From G965240365 sp965240365 (GTDB taxonomy: Bacteria > Pseudomonadota > Gammaproteobacteria > Eutrophobiales > Eutrophobiaceae): a DNA stretch of 64,000 bases. The notes under the pieces are model-generated. The model was not told the origin of the DNA. It was given only the letters and a program-made list of their open reading frames with translations, and made no database searches. The translations under genes were made by a program, and so were the position numbers. The DNA is taken from the NCBI GenBank assembly GCA_965240365.1, contig OZ251218.1, positions 1,426,001 to 1,490,000 on the forward strand, in the 5' to 3' direction. Positions 27,467 through 34,713 of this stretch are shown here, piece after piece (position 1 is the first letter of the stretch; every line of letters begins with the position of its first letter).

Positions 27467-27507
27467 TTTATCTACCTCCAGATTTTTTCATGTACTGATG
27501 GCGATAA

Positions 27508-27535
27508 ACATGGGTTCACGGCCCTGTTTTTCAAG
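27508..27535 (-). promoter_or_regulatory. Sigma-32 (RpoH) promoter of hsp20
   Basis: Read on the minus strand: CTTGAAA (27535-27529), 14-bp spacer, CCCATGT (27514-27508). This closely matches the heat shock promoter consensus CTTGAAA-N13/15-CCCCATNT and sits in front of a heat shock gene. The IS1182-type element lies 25 bp upstream of the -35 box. Confidence 0.7.
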
Positions 27536-27560
27536 GGCCGGCATGGGAAGATTTTGCTAG

Positions 27561-29125
27561 GAGTCTGTCGGCTTTAACACCTCAATCACCAGCCGATGGG
27601 CCTCCATCAAATGCTGTCTCCAGAGAAACGGAGCCGTCAGCATCCCAAACCCAACTGAATCAAGGCATTTTCTCAAGAGAAATGGCTTCTTCCGCACATT
27701 CAGCCTCACAGGACGTGTAATCGCTTCAGATTCCAGGCCAGACACACCAGAGTCCATTCCCCGCTGGCCGCCTCCTGTCCGCGAAGATGAAATTGCCGGA
27801 ATCCCAGGACCGACTTGATAATCCCAAACACCGTCTCCACTGTGGATTTGCGCTTGGCGTAGATCGCTTTACCTTCCGGGGTGCGTAATCGATGCGCCAT
27901 CGCCATGACCGCGTCCGCGTCTTCCGGGCACGGTGGAGGCACGGCGAAGCGCTCATCCCAGGGCAGGTTATGCGACTCACGGCTCACAGCAATATAGGGC
28001 GTGGCGCCAGCGGCTTCACAGTCCTTCACGTTGTCTTCACTAAAATAGCCCGCGTCCGCCAAGACCCCATCGACCGTGCCCAGACGGTCCGCCATCGCCT
28101 CCAGGGCCTTAAGAGCCGGCTCGATTTCCTGTTTATCGTTCGGGTTCTGCGTCATGTGGTTTTCGACAATCAGATGGGTCTCGACATCCACCGCCGCCTG
28201 GGCATTGTACGCCTGCACAAACCCCTGCGAGGTAGGCATGATGCGCGATTCCTTGTCAGTGAAGTTCACCTGATCCTTAGCGCGCGGCCCCGGTTGTGGC
28301 GCTTTGGGGGGCTTGCCTGGGGTCTTGCGACCCGTTTTCGCTTCCTTGTCCTCACGCTTTTTTAGCTTCGCCTCATAGTCGGCCTGTTCCGCCTCAAAGC
28401 GCTCCTGCGCGCGACGCGCGATCTGTGCTTTGGCCTTCTGGATCGCCGCCAACCGCGCTTCCCGACGCGCCAACTCCTCCGGTATCTCCATACCGGCATC
28501 GTCCTCCGTATCGTCCGCCTGTTGTGCGCGCTTCATCAGTTCCTCGACCTCGCCCTTCAACTGCGCTTCCAGCTTGTTCGCATGCGCCCAACTCACCGCC
28601 TTGTGCTTGCTCGCGTTGGCTTTGACCTTGGTGCCGTCCAGACTCACGTTGCCCAGCTTGAACAGACCGGCTGTCTTGGCCAGCACCAAAAGCTGCACGA
28701 ACAGCCCTTGTAACTCACCCAGAAAGCGTTTGCGAAACGTGGCAATGGTGTCGTGGTCGGGATGGCTGTCCCCAGTGATAAACCGAAACGCCAACGAATC
28801 GTACGTGGCCTGCTCCAGCTTACGGCTGGAAAACACCCCGGTGGCATAGCCATAAAACAGCAGCGCCAGCAGTACAGCCGGGTGGTAGGGGGGCTTGCCC
28901 ACACCGCGGTAAGCACTCTCCAGAACCCTCAGGTCCAGTTGGTCCACCATCTCGACTACAAAACGGGCCAGATGCTTCTGCGGCAACCAGTCCTGTAAGG
29001 AGGGCGGTAACAGATAGGCCGTGTCACGATTGATCGTTCGAAATTTGCCTGACATTGGATGCTTGATTCTCTATAGTGGAAAACATGACAGTTTACCTGA
29101 TAGAACGCCTAAATCCGACAGACTC
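27561..29125 (-). mobile_element. IS1182-type insertion sequence, intact
   Basis: 1565-bp element with 11-bp terminal inverted repeats GAGTCTGTCGG (27561-27571) and CCGACAGACTC (29115-29125), flanked on each side by CTAG (27557-27560 and 29126-29129), a likely 4-bp target duplication. One transposase gene fills most of it. The right CTAG is also the boundary of a MITE, so the IS landed at the edge of the MITE. Both ends and the gene look undamaged, suggesting recent movement. Confidence 0.88.
27706..29055 (-). CDS. IS1182-family transposase
   Basis: 449-residue DDE-type transposase. The N-terminus MSGKFRTINRDTAYLLPPSLQDWLP and the following DUF772-like region (LLALLFYGYATGVFSSRKLE) are typical. 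The acidic triad is likely within LDGTKVKANAS, VLADAGYFSEDN and the STVETVFGIIK helix. A charged, Lys/Arg-rich insertion lies at about 165-255. The ORF is complete, and the gene is internal to the element at 27561-29125. Confidence 0.9.
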   Translation of the reverse strand: MSGKFRTINRDTAYLLPPSLQDWLPQKHLARFVVEMVDQLDLRVLESAYRGVGKPPYHPAVLLALLFYGYATGVFSSRKLEQATYDSLAFRFITGDSHPDHDTIATFRKRFLGELQGLFVQLLVLAKTAGLFKLGNVSLDGTKVKANASKHKAVSWAHANKLEAQLKGEVEELMKRAQQADDTEDDAGMEIPEELARREARLAAIQKAKAQIARRAQERFEAEQADYEAKLKKREDKEAKTGRKTPGKPPKAPQPGPRAKDQVNFTDKESRIMPTSQGFVQAYNAQAAVDVETHLIVENHMTQNPNDKQEIEPALKALEAMADRLGTVDGVLADAGYFSEDNVKDCEAAGATPYIAVSRESHNLPWDERFAVPPPCPEDADAVMAMAHRLRTPEGKAIYAKRKSTVETVFGIIKSVLGFRQFHLRGQEAASGEWTLVCLAWNLKRLHVL

Positions 29126-29126
29126 C

Positions 29127-29432
29127 TAGGGCCTGTTTACACGATGTTGGCCGTCCTGCTTGAGTCTGTTTTGCGCGCCAGCAAGGCGGAAGAAGCGCGG
29201 TGTAGTTGCGCTACTCAAGCGACTGACCTGCCTGCAGCAGGCAGGCAACGAAGCTGGGGCGCAAAACAGGCCAAGCCCTGCGGGTTGTGTCCCAAACTGC
29301 GCCACTCGGCGTTGCTTGCCTGCCTGCTGCAGGCAGGTCGCTCATTTGGAGTGACCAAACTACGCTCCGCGCGCCTTGATTGGCGCAGTTTGGGACACAA
29401 CAGGACGGCCAACATCGTGTAAACAGGCCCTA
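29127..29432. mobile_element. MITE, full-length 306-bp copy
   Basis: Non-coding element bounded by TA and long inverted ends GGGCCTGTTTACACGATGTT...; the right end is the exact complement over about 30 bp. The site reads CTAG around the TA, as for IS630/mariner-type insertions. It contains two 19-bp palindromes (29227-29245 and 29319-29337). No transposase of that type is in the window, so it would be moved in trans. Near-identical to 52853-53158. Confidence 0.85.
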
Positions 29433-29464
29433 GGTCAATCCGTACGGGACGCCCGGCGCAGGCT

Positions 29465-30127
29465 CTAAATCCGGTAGGCCGTTCTGGTCATAACCTTTGA
29501 AGACAGGTTCATCAGCAGTTTAACGCCCTTTGGCAGGGACTCGGCCCCGGCCGTCTCCGCCTTGTCGGCATGATGCAACTCATCCGCGCGCATTTGCTCA
29601 AGGATGGCGCGGCTGCGCCGGTCCCGCTCGGGGATTTGCGCCAGGTGCGAATCCAGATGCCGCACGACCTGATATTCGGTCTCCGCCAGAAAGCCGAGGT
29701 TCCACTTGTCGCCGAAGATGCCGGCCGCAAGGCCGATAGCAAAGGAACCGGCATACCAGAATGGCCCCAGATAACTGGCATGGTCGTCCAGCTCATGCAG
29801 GCGTTGCTCGCACCAGTTGAGATGATCGATCTCTTCGTCCGCCGATTCGCGCATGGCCTGTTTCAGCGTGGTCTCCCTGGCCGTCAGGGCCTGCGCCTTG
29901 TACAGCGCCTGGGCCGCGATTTCTCCGGCATGATTAACCCGCATCAGGCCCGCGATGTGCCGGCGTTCAGTCTCATCCAGTTCGGCCGGCCCATGCCCCG
30001 CGGCCGGATAAGCCCTGGCCTCGCGCGCCCCATCGGCGCCGGCCAGGTCTTGCAGAAAGGAATGGGCCTGCATGAGCAGTTTGTCAAGCGGGCCGTATCT
30101 TCTTGTGGTCGATGATTTGTGGCTCAT
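29465..30127 (-). CDS. coq7: Demethoxyubiquinone hydroxylase Coq7
   Basis: 220-residue di-iron monooxygenase for the C6 hydroxylation step of ubiquinone synthesis. The two E-x-x-H helices are seen in RVNHAGEIAAQALYKAQ and ESADEEIDHLNWCEQRL, with matching ligands in the second half (EYQVVRHLDSHL and MRADELHHADKAE). This is the bacterial alternative to UbiF. It points away from rplM, with a five-hairpin repeat in between. Confidence 0.93.
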   Translation of the reverse strand: MSHKSSTTRRYGPLDKLLMQAHSFLQDLAGADGAREARAYPAAGHGPAELDETERRHIAGLMRVNHAGEIAAQALYKAQALTARETTLKQAMRESADEEIDHLNWCEQRLHELDDHASYLGPFWYAGSFAIGLAAGIFGDKWNLGFLAETEYQVVRHLDSHLAQIPERDRRSRAILEQMRADELHHADKAETAGAESLPKGVKLLMNLSSKVMTRTAYRI

Positions 30128-30152
30128 TTTTCCGGTATCCTGATATAGATAT

Positions 30153-30341
30153 TTAAGGAAGCTCTGAATAAATCCATCCTGGATTTCTCAGAGCACGCAA
30201 GGTGAAAATGCGATTTTCACCCTCCTGCCTTCAGCAGGCAGGGCTTCAAAATCAATGATTTGCATCATTGCCAAGTTATTGATTCTGGGGCGGCACGTCC
30301 CTGTACCGCAGGAAACTCTGATTCAATCAGAGTTTCCTTAA
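30153..30341 (+). repeat. Five-hairpin repeat, long copy
   Basis: Contains all stems, plus a degenerate palindrome (CCTGCCTTCAGCAGGCAGG) next to hairpin 2 and the extended hairpin-3 variant (CCAAGTTATTGATTCTG) also seen at 9534, 24202 and 33122. It lies in the coq7/rplM divergent gap, just upstream of the ribosomal promoter. Confidence 0.85.
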
Positions 30342-30371
30342 AGATACCGGTGATAATAGCGGCTTTTCGTA

Positions 30372-30400
30372 TTGACAGCAATTAAGGCAGGCCGTATCCT
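30372..30400 (+). promoter_or_regulatory. Sigma-70 promoter of rplM-rpsI
   Basis: TTGACA (30372-30377), 17-bp spacer, TATCCT (30395-30400). A consensus -35 and good spacing lie 44 bp ahead of the rplM ATG. The leader would be about 35-40 nt. Confidence 0.65.
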
Positions 30401-30443
30401 TCGCGTCTTTTTTGCCGGGCTTGGCCCGCAACCTGGAACCAGC

Positions 30444-30872
30444 ATGAAAACCTTTACTGCAACCCCGGCCGATCTCAGGCGCGACTGGTATGTCGTTGAC
30501 GCCGAAGGCAAGGCCCTCGGCCGCCTTGCGACTGAAATTGCCAGACGCCTCTGCGGCAAGCACAAGGCCGAATATACGCCCCACATCGACACCGGCGACT
30601 ACATTGTAGTGGTCAACGCCAGGGGAGTCCGTGTGAGCGGCAACAAAAGCACGGATAAAACCTACTATCGTCACAGCGGCTATCCGGGCGCAATAAAATC
30701 CATCAGCTTCGCCAAGCAAATCCGCAAAAAGCCGGAAAAGGTTATCGAAATGGCGGTCAGGGGGATGCTGCCCAAAGGCCCGCTGGGGCGGGAAATGTTC
30801 CGCAAATTAAAGGTGTACCCGGATGCGGCGCATAAGCACACGGCCCAGCAGCCCCGTTTACTGGAGATTTAA
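30444..30872 (+). CDS. rplM: 50S ribosomal protein L13
   Basis: 142 residues, the standard L13 length, beginning MKTFTATPADLRRDWYVVDA with the usual GRLATEIARRL and MLPKGPLGREMFRKLKVY motifs. The ATG at 30444 is chosen over an upstream in-frame start at 30372 because the family begins here and because 30372 lies inside the -35 box. rpsI follows 3 nt after the stop. Confidence 0.97.
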   Translation: MKTFTATPADLRRDWYVVDAEGKALGRLATEIARRLCGKHKAEYTPHIDTGDYIVVVNARGVRVSGNKSTDKTYYRHSGYPGAIKSISFAKQIRKKPEKVIEMAVRGMLPKGPLGREMFRKLKVYPDAAHKHTAQQPRLLEI

Positions 30873-30875
30873 GGC

Positions 30876-31268
30876 ATGTCAGAACAGGTTTATTACAGCA
30901 CCGGCCGGCGCAAGAGTTCGACCGCGCGGGTTTTTCTAAAACGCGGCAGCGGCGGGATCACGATCAACAACAAAACCCTGCAACAGTATTTTGGCCGTGA
31001 AACCGGCCAGATGATCGTGCGCCAGCCACTTGAGACGCTGGAACTGGCCGACCGCTTTGATATCAGGGTTACGGTCAGCGGCGGCGGTATCTCGGGACAG
31101 GCCGGCGCTATTCGCCACGGCATTACCCGCGCCTTGATCGAATATGACGAAACCCTGCGCCAGCCATTGCGTCAGGCCGGTTTCGTGACCCGCGACGCGC
31201 GTGAGGTCGAGCGCAAGAAGATCGGCCTGCACAAGGCGCGCAAACGACCGCAATACTCAAAACGTTAA
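30876..31268 (+). CDS. rpsI: 30S ribosomal protein S9
   Basis: 130 residues, standard length, starting MSEQVYYSTGRRKSSTARVF and ending in the invariant basic tail RKKIGLHKARKRPQYSKR, which reaches the P-site tRNA. It is co-transcribed with rplM. Its TAA stop is formed by the first bases (TTAAGG) of a mini copy of the repeat hairpin 5. Confidence 0.97.
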   Translation: MSEQVYYSTGRRKSSTARVFLKRGSGGITINNKTLQQYFGRETGQMIVRQPLETLELADRFDIRVTVSGGGISGQAGAIRHGITRALIEYDETLRQPLRQAGFVTRDAREVERKKIGLHKARKRPQYSKR

Positions 31269-31299
31269 GGAAACTCTGATTGAATCAGGGCTTCCCTAA
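31265..31299 (+). terminator. Mini repeat (hairpin 5 only) overlapping rpsI stop
   Basis: TTAAGGAAACTCTGAT...CTTCCCTAA: only the terminal hairpin of the five-hairpin element, starting within the rpsI stop codon. It could serve as a transcript end or processing signal before the tRNA gene. The right arm has two mismatches. Confidence 0.5.
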
Positions 31300-31324
31300 G
31301 TTACCCGGCAGGGCGTTCGGAAGA

Positions 31325-31398
31325 TGGGGGTTCGTCTAATGGTAGGACTACGGACTCTGACTCCGTCAGTAGAGGTTCGAATCCTCTACCCCCAGCCA
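31325..31398 (+). tRNA. tRNA-Gln (anticodon CTG)
   Basis: 74-nt cloverleaf with CCA encoded. Acceptor stem TGGGGGT (31325-31331) pairs with ACCCCCA (31388-31394), discriminator G, CCA 31396-31398. The anticodon arm ACGGA-CTCTGAC-TCCGT gives anticodon CTG; the T arm is AGAGG-TTCGAAT-CCTCT. It reads CAG codons. It lies 57 bp after rpsI and may be read through from that operon. Confidence 0.93.
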
Positions 31399-31476
31399 GA
31401 CCAGCCAGTATTTGGCCTGAGGCGCCGCGGGCGGAGGCCGGTTTTAAGTCCGGGTTAAGCCCAGGCTAAGCCCAGG

Positions 31477-32046
31477 TTAAGCCTGGGCGGCCTGTTTGGC
31501 GCTCCCGGCGAGTTCGGCATATTGACTGAATTCGGCAGTGATTTGGTCCAGCCATGTCTCAATGCGCCCGGCGGTCAGTTCCCGCTGGCAATCCTCATCC
31601 AGGGCCAGACCGCAGAATTTTGTCTTGTCCTCGATGCAGGCCAGTGATTCCTCAAATTCATAGCCCTCGGTCGGCCAGTAGCCGATCATCCTGGCCCCGC
31701 ATTTTAACAGGCGCTCATGCAGCCAGCCCATGGCGTCAAGATACCAGTCGCCGTAGCCATATTGATCACCGAGGCCATACAGGGCCACGATCTTGCCGCT
31801 CAGGTCCATCTCCAGCAACTGGTTCTCAAAGTTTTCCCAGTCTTCCTGGATGCCGCCGTATTCCCAGGTCGGTATGCCCATGATCAGGAGATCGTATTTG
31901 AGATATTCATCGACTTCCGCGTCTTTGACATCATACAGATCAACCTCATGCCCGTGTTTTACCATGCCGGCCCGGATTTTATTGGCAATGTCTTCGGTGT
32001 TGCCGGACTCGGTGCCATAGACCAGACCAATTTTTGCCTCACTCAT
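31477..32046 (-). CDS. Long-chain flavodoxin (FldB-like)
   Basis: 189-residue FMN electron carrier. The phosphate loop is YGTESGNTEDIA (about residues 10-21), and the FMN-stacking regions are PTWEYGGIQEDW and GLGDQYGYGDWYLDAMG, the latter with the long-chain insertion. The C-terminal sequence EFSQYAELAGS extends slightly beyond the domain. Flavodoxins of this size replace ferredoxin under iron limitation. It is directly downstream of sodX (24-bp gap) on the same strand, so a sodN-sodX-flavodoxin unit is plausible. Confidence 0.9.
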   Translation of the reverse strand: MSEAKIGLVYGTESGNTEDIANKIRAGMVKHGHEVDLYDVKDAEVDEYLKYDLLIMGIPTWEYGGIQEDWENFENQLLEMDLSGKIVALYGLGDQYGYGDWYLDAMGWLHERLLKCGARMIGYWPTEGYEFEESLACIEDKTKFCGLALDEDCQRELTAGRIETWLDQITAEFSQYAELAGSAKQAAQA

Positions 32047-32070
32047 TTATATATTCCTGTCTTTTAACAA

Positions 32071-32367
32071 TTAACCAGATCGGGGCCGCCTGATATGCCA
32101 GATCACACGGCCCATGACGGCCCGCCTTTGAATATTGCCAAGACGCTCGGATTCAGCGCTCAGCGGATTCAGGCCGGTCAGCCGCAGGCCGTCGGGGCCG
32201 ATATGTTTTACGCGCTTTAATATCAGGCCCAGATCGGCATGTTTGCAGACCACATCATCGCCGGGCGAGAGGGCGTGTCGAAGCCAGCGGCTGAGCACAA
32301 CATAATCATTGTGGCGATAATCCGGCCACATGCTGTCGCCCGTGATTTTGACCAGCCTGAACATCAC
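32071..32367 (-). CDS. sodX: Nickel-type superoxide dismutase maturation protease
   Basis: 98-residue signal-peptidase/S24-like serine protease. The Ser is in ITGDSMWPDYRHNDYV and the Lys in ILKRVKHIGPDGLRL, the usual catalytic dyad. The proteins of this family cut the short leader of Ni-SOD to expose His1. It overlaps the sodN stop by ATGA, which strongly supports this role. Confidence 0.92.
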   Translation of the reverse strand: MMFRLVKITGDSMWPDYRHNDYVVLSRWLRHALSPGDDVVCKHADLGLILKRVKHIGPDGLRLTGLNPLSAESERLGNIQRRAVMGRVIWHIRRPRSG

Positions 32368-32846
32368 AGATCGGGATAGACCACCTGGACCGCGGGCGGA
32401 TAGGGGCAGACGCTGCGTTTGGTCTTGACCTCTTTGCTGGCCCAGAAGATTTCCGCAAAGCGATTGACCTGCTCAATGAGTTGCAGGGTTTTGTCACGGT
32501 CCACCTGCTGTTTGCATTGCGATGCCAGCAGCATGATGCCGTGAGTCAAATCATGTATCTCGGGAAATTTTTCAATCTGCGGGGCCTTGAAATAATCGCC
32601 CCAGATGATCAGGATCTCTTCCTTGCATTTGGCGCCATGTTCTTCCTTGGTGGCAATAAGACGCGCCAGGGCGCCGGGATCGTTGTTATCTTTCTGTTCG
32701 TTGATCAAGTCAACCATGCGCAGCATGGTCAGGGCCGCGATCTGCGCGCCCGAGGGGTCATAGATTTTGCAGGGAATATCACAATGGGCCGCGGCGCGGT
32801 CGAAGCCCACGGCCTTGTCCAGCGTGTTGATGAGTTTGTAAAGCAT
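32364..32846 (-). CDS. sodN: Superoxide dismutase, nickel-dependent
   Basis: 160 residues from the ATG at 32846, which has an AGAGGA ribosome site 7 nt ahead; an upstream in-frame start (32912) is rejected because it would lengthen the leader. Leader of 20 residues, then the Ni-hook HCDIPCKIYDP: after cleavage, His1, Cys2 and Cys6 bind Ni. The consensus HCDLPCGVYDP is changed by Lys for Gly at position 7. A mature protein of 140 residues and the downstream sodX fit a functional enzyme. Confidence 0.95.
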   Translation of the reverse strand: MLYKLINTLDKAVGFDRAAAHCDIPCKIYDPSGAQIAALTMLRMVDLINEQKDNNDPGALARLIATKEEHGAKCKEEILIIWGDYFKAPQIEKFPEIHDLTHGIMLLASQCKQQVDRDKTLQLIEQVNRFAEIFWASKEVKTKRSVCPYPPAVQVVYPDL

Positions 32847-32881
32847 GTCGGGTCCTCTGGTCAGGGTTGAATTTAACAGGC

Positions 32882-33106
32882 TCAATTTGAACGGCGGTTT
32901 TGCCACAGGCAAAGCGCGGCCGCGATCGCGGGCAGGGCCAGCAGCGCGAGCGGGTGGATGTGTTCCATACTGTGCATGAGCAGGGCGAAAAACGAATAAT
33001 CATGCCCGGCAACGGGGTGTGCGAAGCCGTTTTGCGAAATCAGCGACAACAGGCCGGCCAGGGCCACAAGCGGATATTTTTTTCGGGTGTCAGGGTTCAT
33101 GGTCAT
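32882..33106 (-). CDS. Small membrane protein upstream of sodN, HupE-like
   Basis: 74-residue protein with a signal-like N-terminal helix (LVALAGLLSLISQNGFA) and a second hydrophobic helix (about 50-68). Its His-rich middle (AHPVAGHDYSF...MHSMEHIHPL) recalls the N-terminus of HupE/UreJ metal-transport proteins, but only a short stub of that family. It precedes sodN by 35 bp on the same strand, so a role in nickel handling is conceivable. This is inference only; no family is confidently recognised. Confidence 0.6.
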   Translation of the reverse strand: MTMNPDTRKKYPLVALAGLLSLISQNGFAHPVAGHDYSFFALLMHSMEHIHPLALLALPAIAAALCLWQNRRSN

Positions 33107-33121
33107 ACTCCTCTGGTTTAA

Positions 33122-33291
33122 TTAAGGAAGCTCTGAATAAATCCATCCTGGATTTCTCAGAGCACGCAAGGTGAAAATACGATTTCCACCCTGCTTCAAA
33201 ATCAATGACTTACGTCATTGCCAAGTTATTGATTCTGGGGCGGCACGTCCCTGTACCGCAGGAAGCTCTGATTTAATCAGAGCTTCCTTAA
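33122..33291 (+). repeat. Five-hairpin repeat, copy before proteorhodopsin
   Basis: All stems present. Hairpin 5 reads GGAAGCTCTGAT/ATCAGAGCTTCC, a paired A-T to G-C change relative to the reference. Hairpin 2 has mismatches and hairpin 3 is the extended variant. Lies between the small membrane protein and the proteorhodopsin promoter region. Confidence 0.85.
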
Positions 33292-33601
33292 AGATACAGA
33301 TTCCGGATAAATCCGGGCCGGACTGATTCAGGGCTTCCCTGGCCAGCCTCGTTATGCCGTAACGTTAATAATACCTTTATAGCGCCGGTTTTCATAAATT
33401 TTATCAATTGCCCGCCTTTTTCGCGCACCGTTACCGGCCTGGGCCAGCATTTAAATTTGCATTCTAAATAAGAATAATTAAAATTTACTACCATTTTCTG
33501 GTACGATCAAGCAAAATAACTGTTTCCGGTCAGGGCGGGCCGTCGCCGCATGGGCTTGATCATAGACAAGGCGCGGGCCGGGCGCCGGATATGGACAACT
33601 A
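33292..33601. other. Upstream region of proteorhodopsin, no gene
   Basis: AT-rich in part, with a partial repeat fragment (AAATCCG..CTGATTCAGGGCTTCC) right after the full repeat. Short open frames overlap the promoter and are not credible. Nothing else is recognised. Confidence 0.5.
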
Positions 33602-33630
33602 TTGTCATGGGCAGAATTTACTGCTATAAA
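33602..33630 (+). promoter_or_regulatory. Sigma-70 promoter of proteorhodopsin
   Basis: TTGTCA (33602-33607), exactly 17 bp, TATAAA (33625-33630): near-consensus and 145 bp before the start codon, giving a leader of about 138 nt. It is the strongest promoter-like sequence seen in the window. Confidence 0.6.
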
Positions 33631-33774
33631 GACAGAATCAAAAAGGAGGGATACGGTTCGCTTGGGATTTGCAAGGACGGAACTGAACACTTCTCGCTTC
33701 CCGGGCGGCCGCAACAAAGGAAAAAACTCTAAACCGTAAGCTAACGGCATGTTCCAGTGTCTCAGGAGGTAATG

Positions 33775-34569
33775 ATGATTAGTAAACTCACAAAGGGTCT
33801 CGCGCCCGTAATTGTACTCGCCACGCTGCCATCCACAGCGTTTGCCGCCAATCTGCAGTCGGATGATTTCGTCGGCATTTCATTCTGGCTGATTTCAATG
33901 GCCTTGATGGCCTCAACCGTCTTTTTTCTCTGGGAGACGCAGAGCGTCGAGGGGAAATGGAAGACCTCGCTGGTAGTCTCGGCCCTGGTGACCTTCATCG
34001 CCACGGTGCATTACTTCTATATGCGTGACGTGTGGGTCGAGACGGGCGAGACCCCGACCGTCTATCGCTATATCGACTGGCTCCTGACCGTGCCGCTGCT
34101 CATGATCGAATTCTTTCTGATCCTGCGGGCGATCGGCAATGCCTCCGGCGGCATCTTCTGGCGCCTCTTGATCGGCACGCTGGTCATGCTGGTGCCGGGT
34201 TTTCTGGGCGAGGCCGGTTATATCAATGTCTATCTTGGCTTTATCATCGGGATGGCCGGCTGGTTCTACATCCTGTATGAGATCTTTGCCGGTCAGGCCG
34301 GCAAGATGGCCGCGGAACAGGCCTCCCCGGCGGTTTTGAGCGCCTATACGACCATGCGCTGGATCGTCACGGTCGGCTGGGCCATTTACCCGCTGGGCTA
34401 TGTCCTGGGTTACTTCGTCTATGTCGAGGACGGCGTCACCACGGCGGCCGCAAGTCAGGCCCTGAATATCGCCTATAACCTGGCTGACGTGGTCAACAAG
34501 ATCGCCTTCGGCCTGCTGATCTGGTATGCGGCGACATCCGATAGCAGGAAAGAACCGGTAACGGCATAA
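33775..34569 (+). CDS. Green-absorbing proteorhodopsin proton pump
   Basis: 264-residue seven-helix rhodopsin with a cleavable signal-like N-terminus (LAPVIVLATLPSTAFA). Key residues: proton acceptor Asp101 (RYIDW), donor Glu112 (LLMIEFF), His79 (ATVHYFY) paired with the acceptor, retinal lysine Lys242 (ADVVNKIAFG). Tuning residue Leu109 (VPLL) predicts green absorption; blue types have Gln. The start at 33775 is chosen because AGGAGG (33764-33769) is 5 nt away; ATG 33772 and GTG 33757 are alternatives. The retinal genes follow after a hairpin. Confidence 0.97.
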   Translation: MISKLTKGLAPVIVLATLPSTAFAANLQSDDFVGISFWLISMALMASTVFFLWETQSVEGKWKTSLVVSALVTFIATVHYFYMRDVWVETGETPTVYRYIDWLLTVPLLMIEFFLILRAIGNASGGIFWRLLIGTLVMLVPGFLGEAGYINVYLGFIIGMAGWFYILYEIFAGQAGKMAAEQASPAVLSAYTTMRWIVTVGWAIYPLGYVLGYFVYVEDGVTTAAASQALNIAYNLADVVNKIAFGLLIWYAATSDSRKEPVTA

Positions 34570-34604
34570 GCCTGCGAGACCGCCTCCCGCAGACCTGCCT
34601 TCAA

Positions 34605-34630
34605 CGGGCTTGAAACGGATTTCAAGCCCG
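34605..34630 (+). terminator. Perfect 11-bp hairpin between rhodopsin and crtE
   Basis: CGGGCTTGAAA (34605-34615), loop CGGA, TTTCAAGCCCG (34620-34630). There is no U-tract, so it is more likely a partial terminator or a 3'-end stabiliser/processing site that lets rhodopsin mRNA exceed that of the carotenoid genes. Confidence 0.55.
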
Positions 34631-34713
34631 CCGGAGGCCCTCATCCCCGGAACCTGTCGCGCGCAACCACAGGCCGGCAATAATCCGGGCGCAACACGGT
34701 CCGAGGGCTTGTC

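Noticed and set aside
27557..27757. Short minus-strand frame at the end of the IS
   Set aside because: It spans the IS boundary and overlaps the transposase stop; no homology to known passenger genes.
30372..30443. Longer N-terminus for L13
   Set aside because: The upstream start lies in the -35 box of the promoter and the added residues do not belong to L13.
33550..33732. Open frame before proteorhodopsin
   Set aside because: It covers the near-consensus promoter at 33602-33630 and lacks a recognisable protein sequence.
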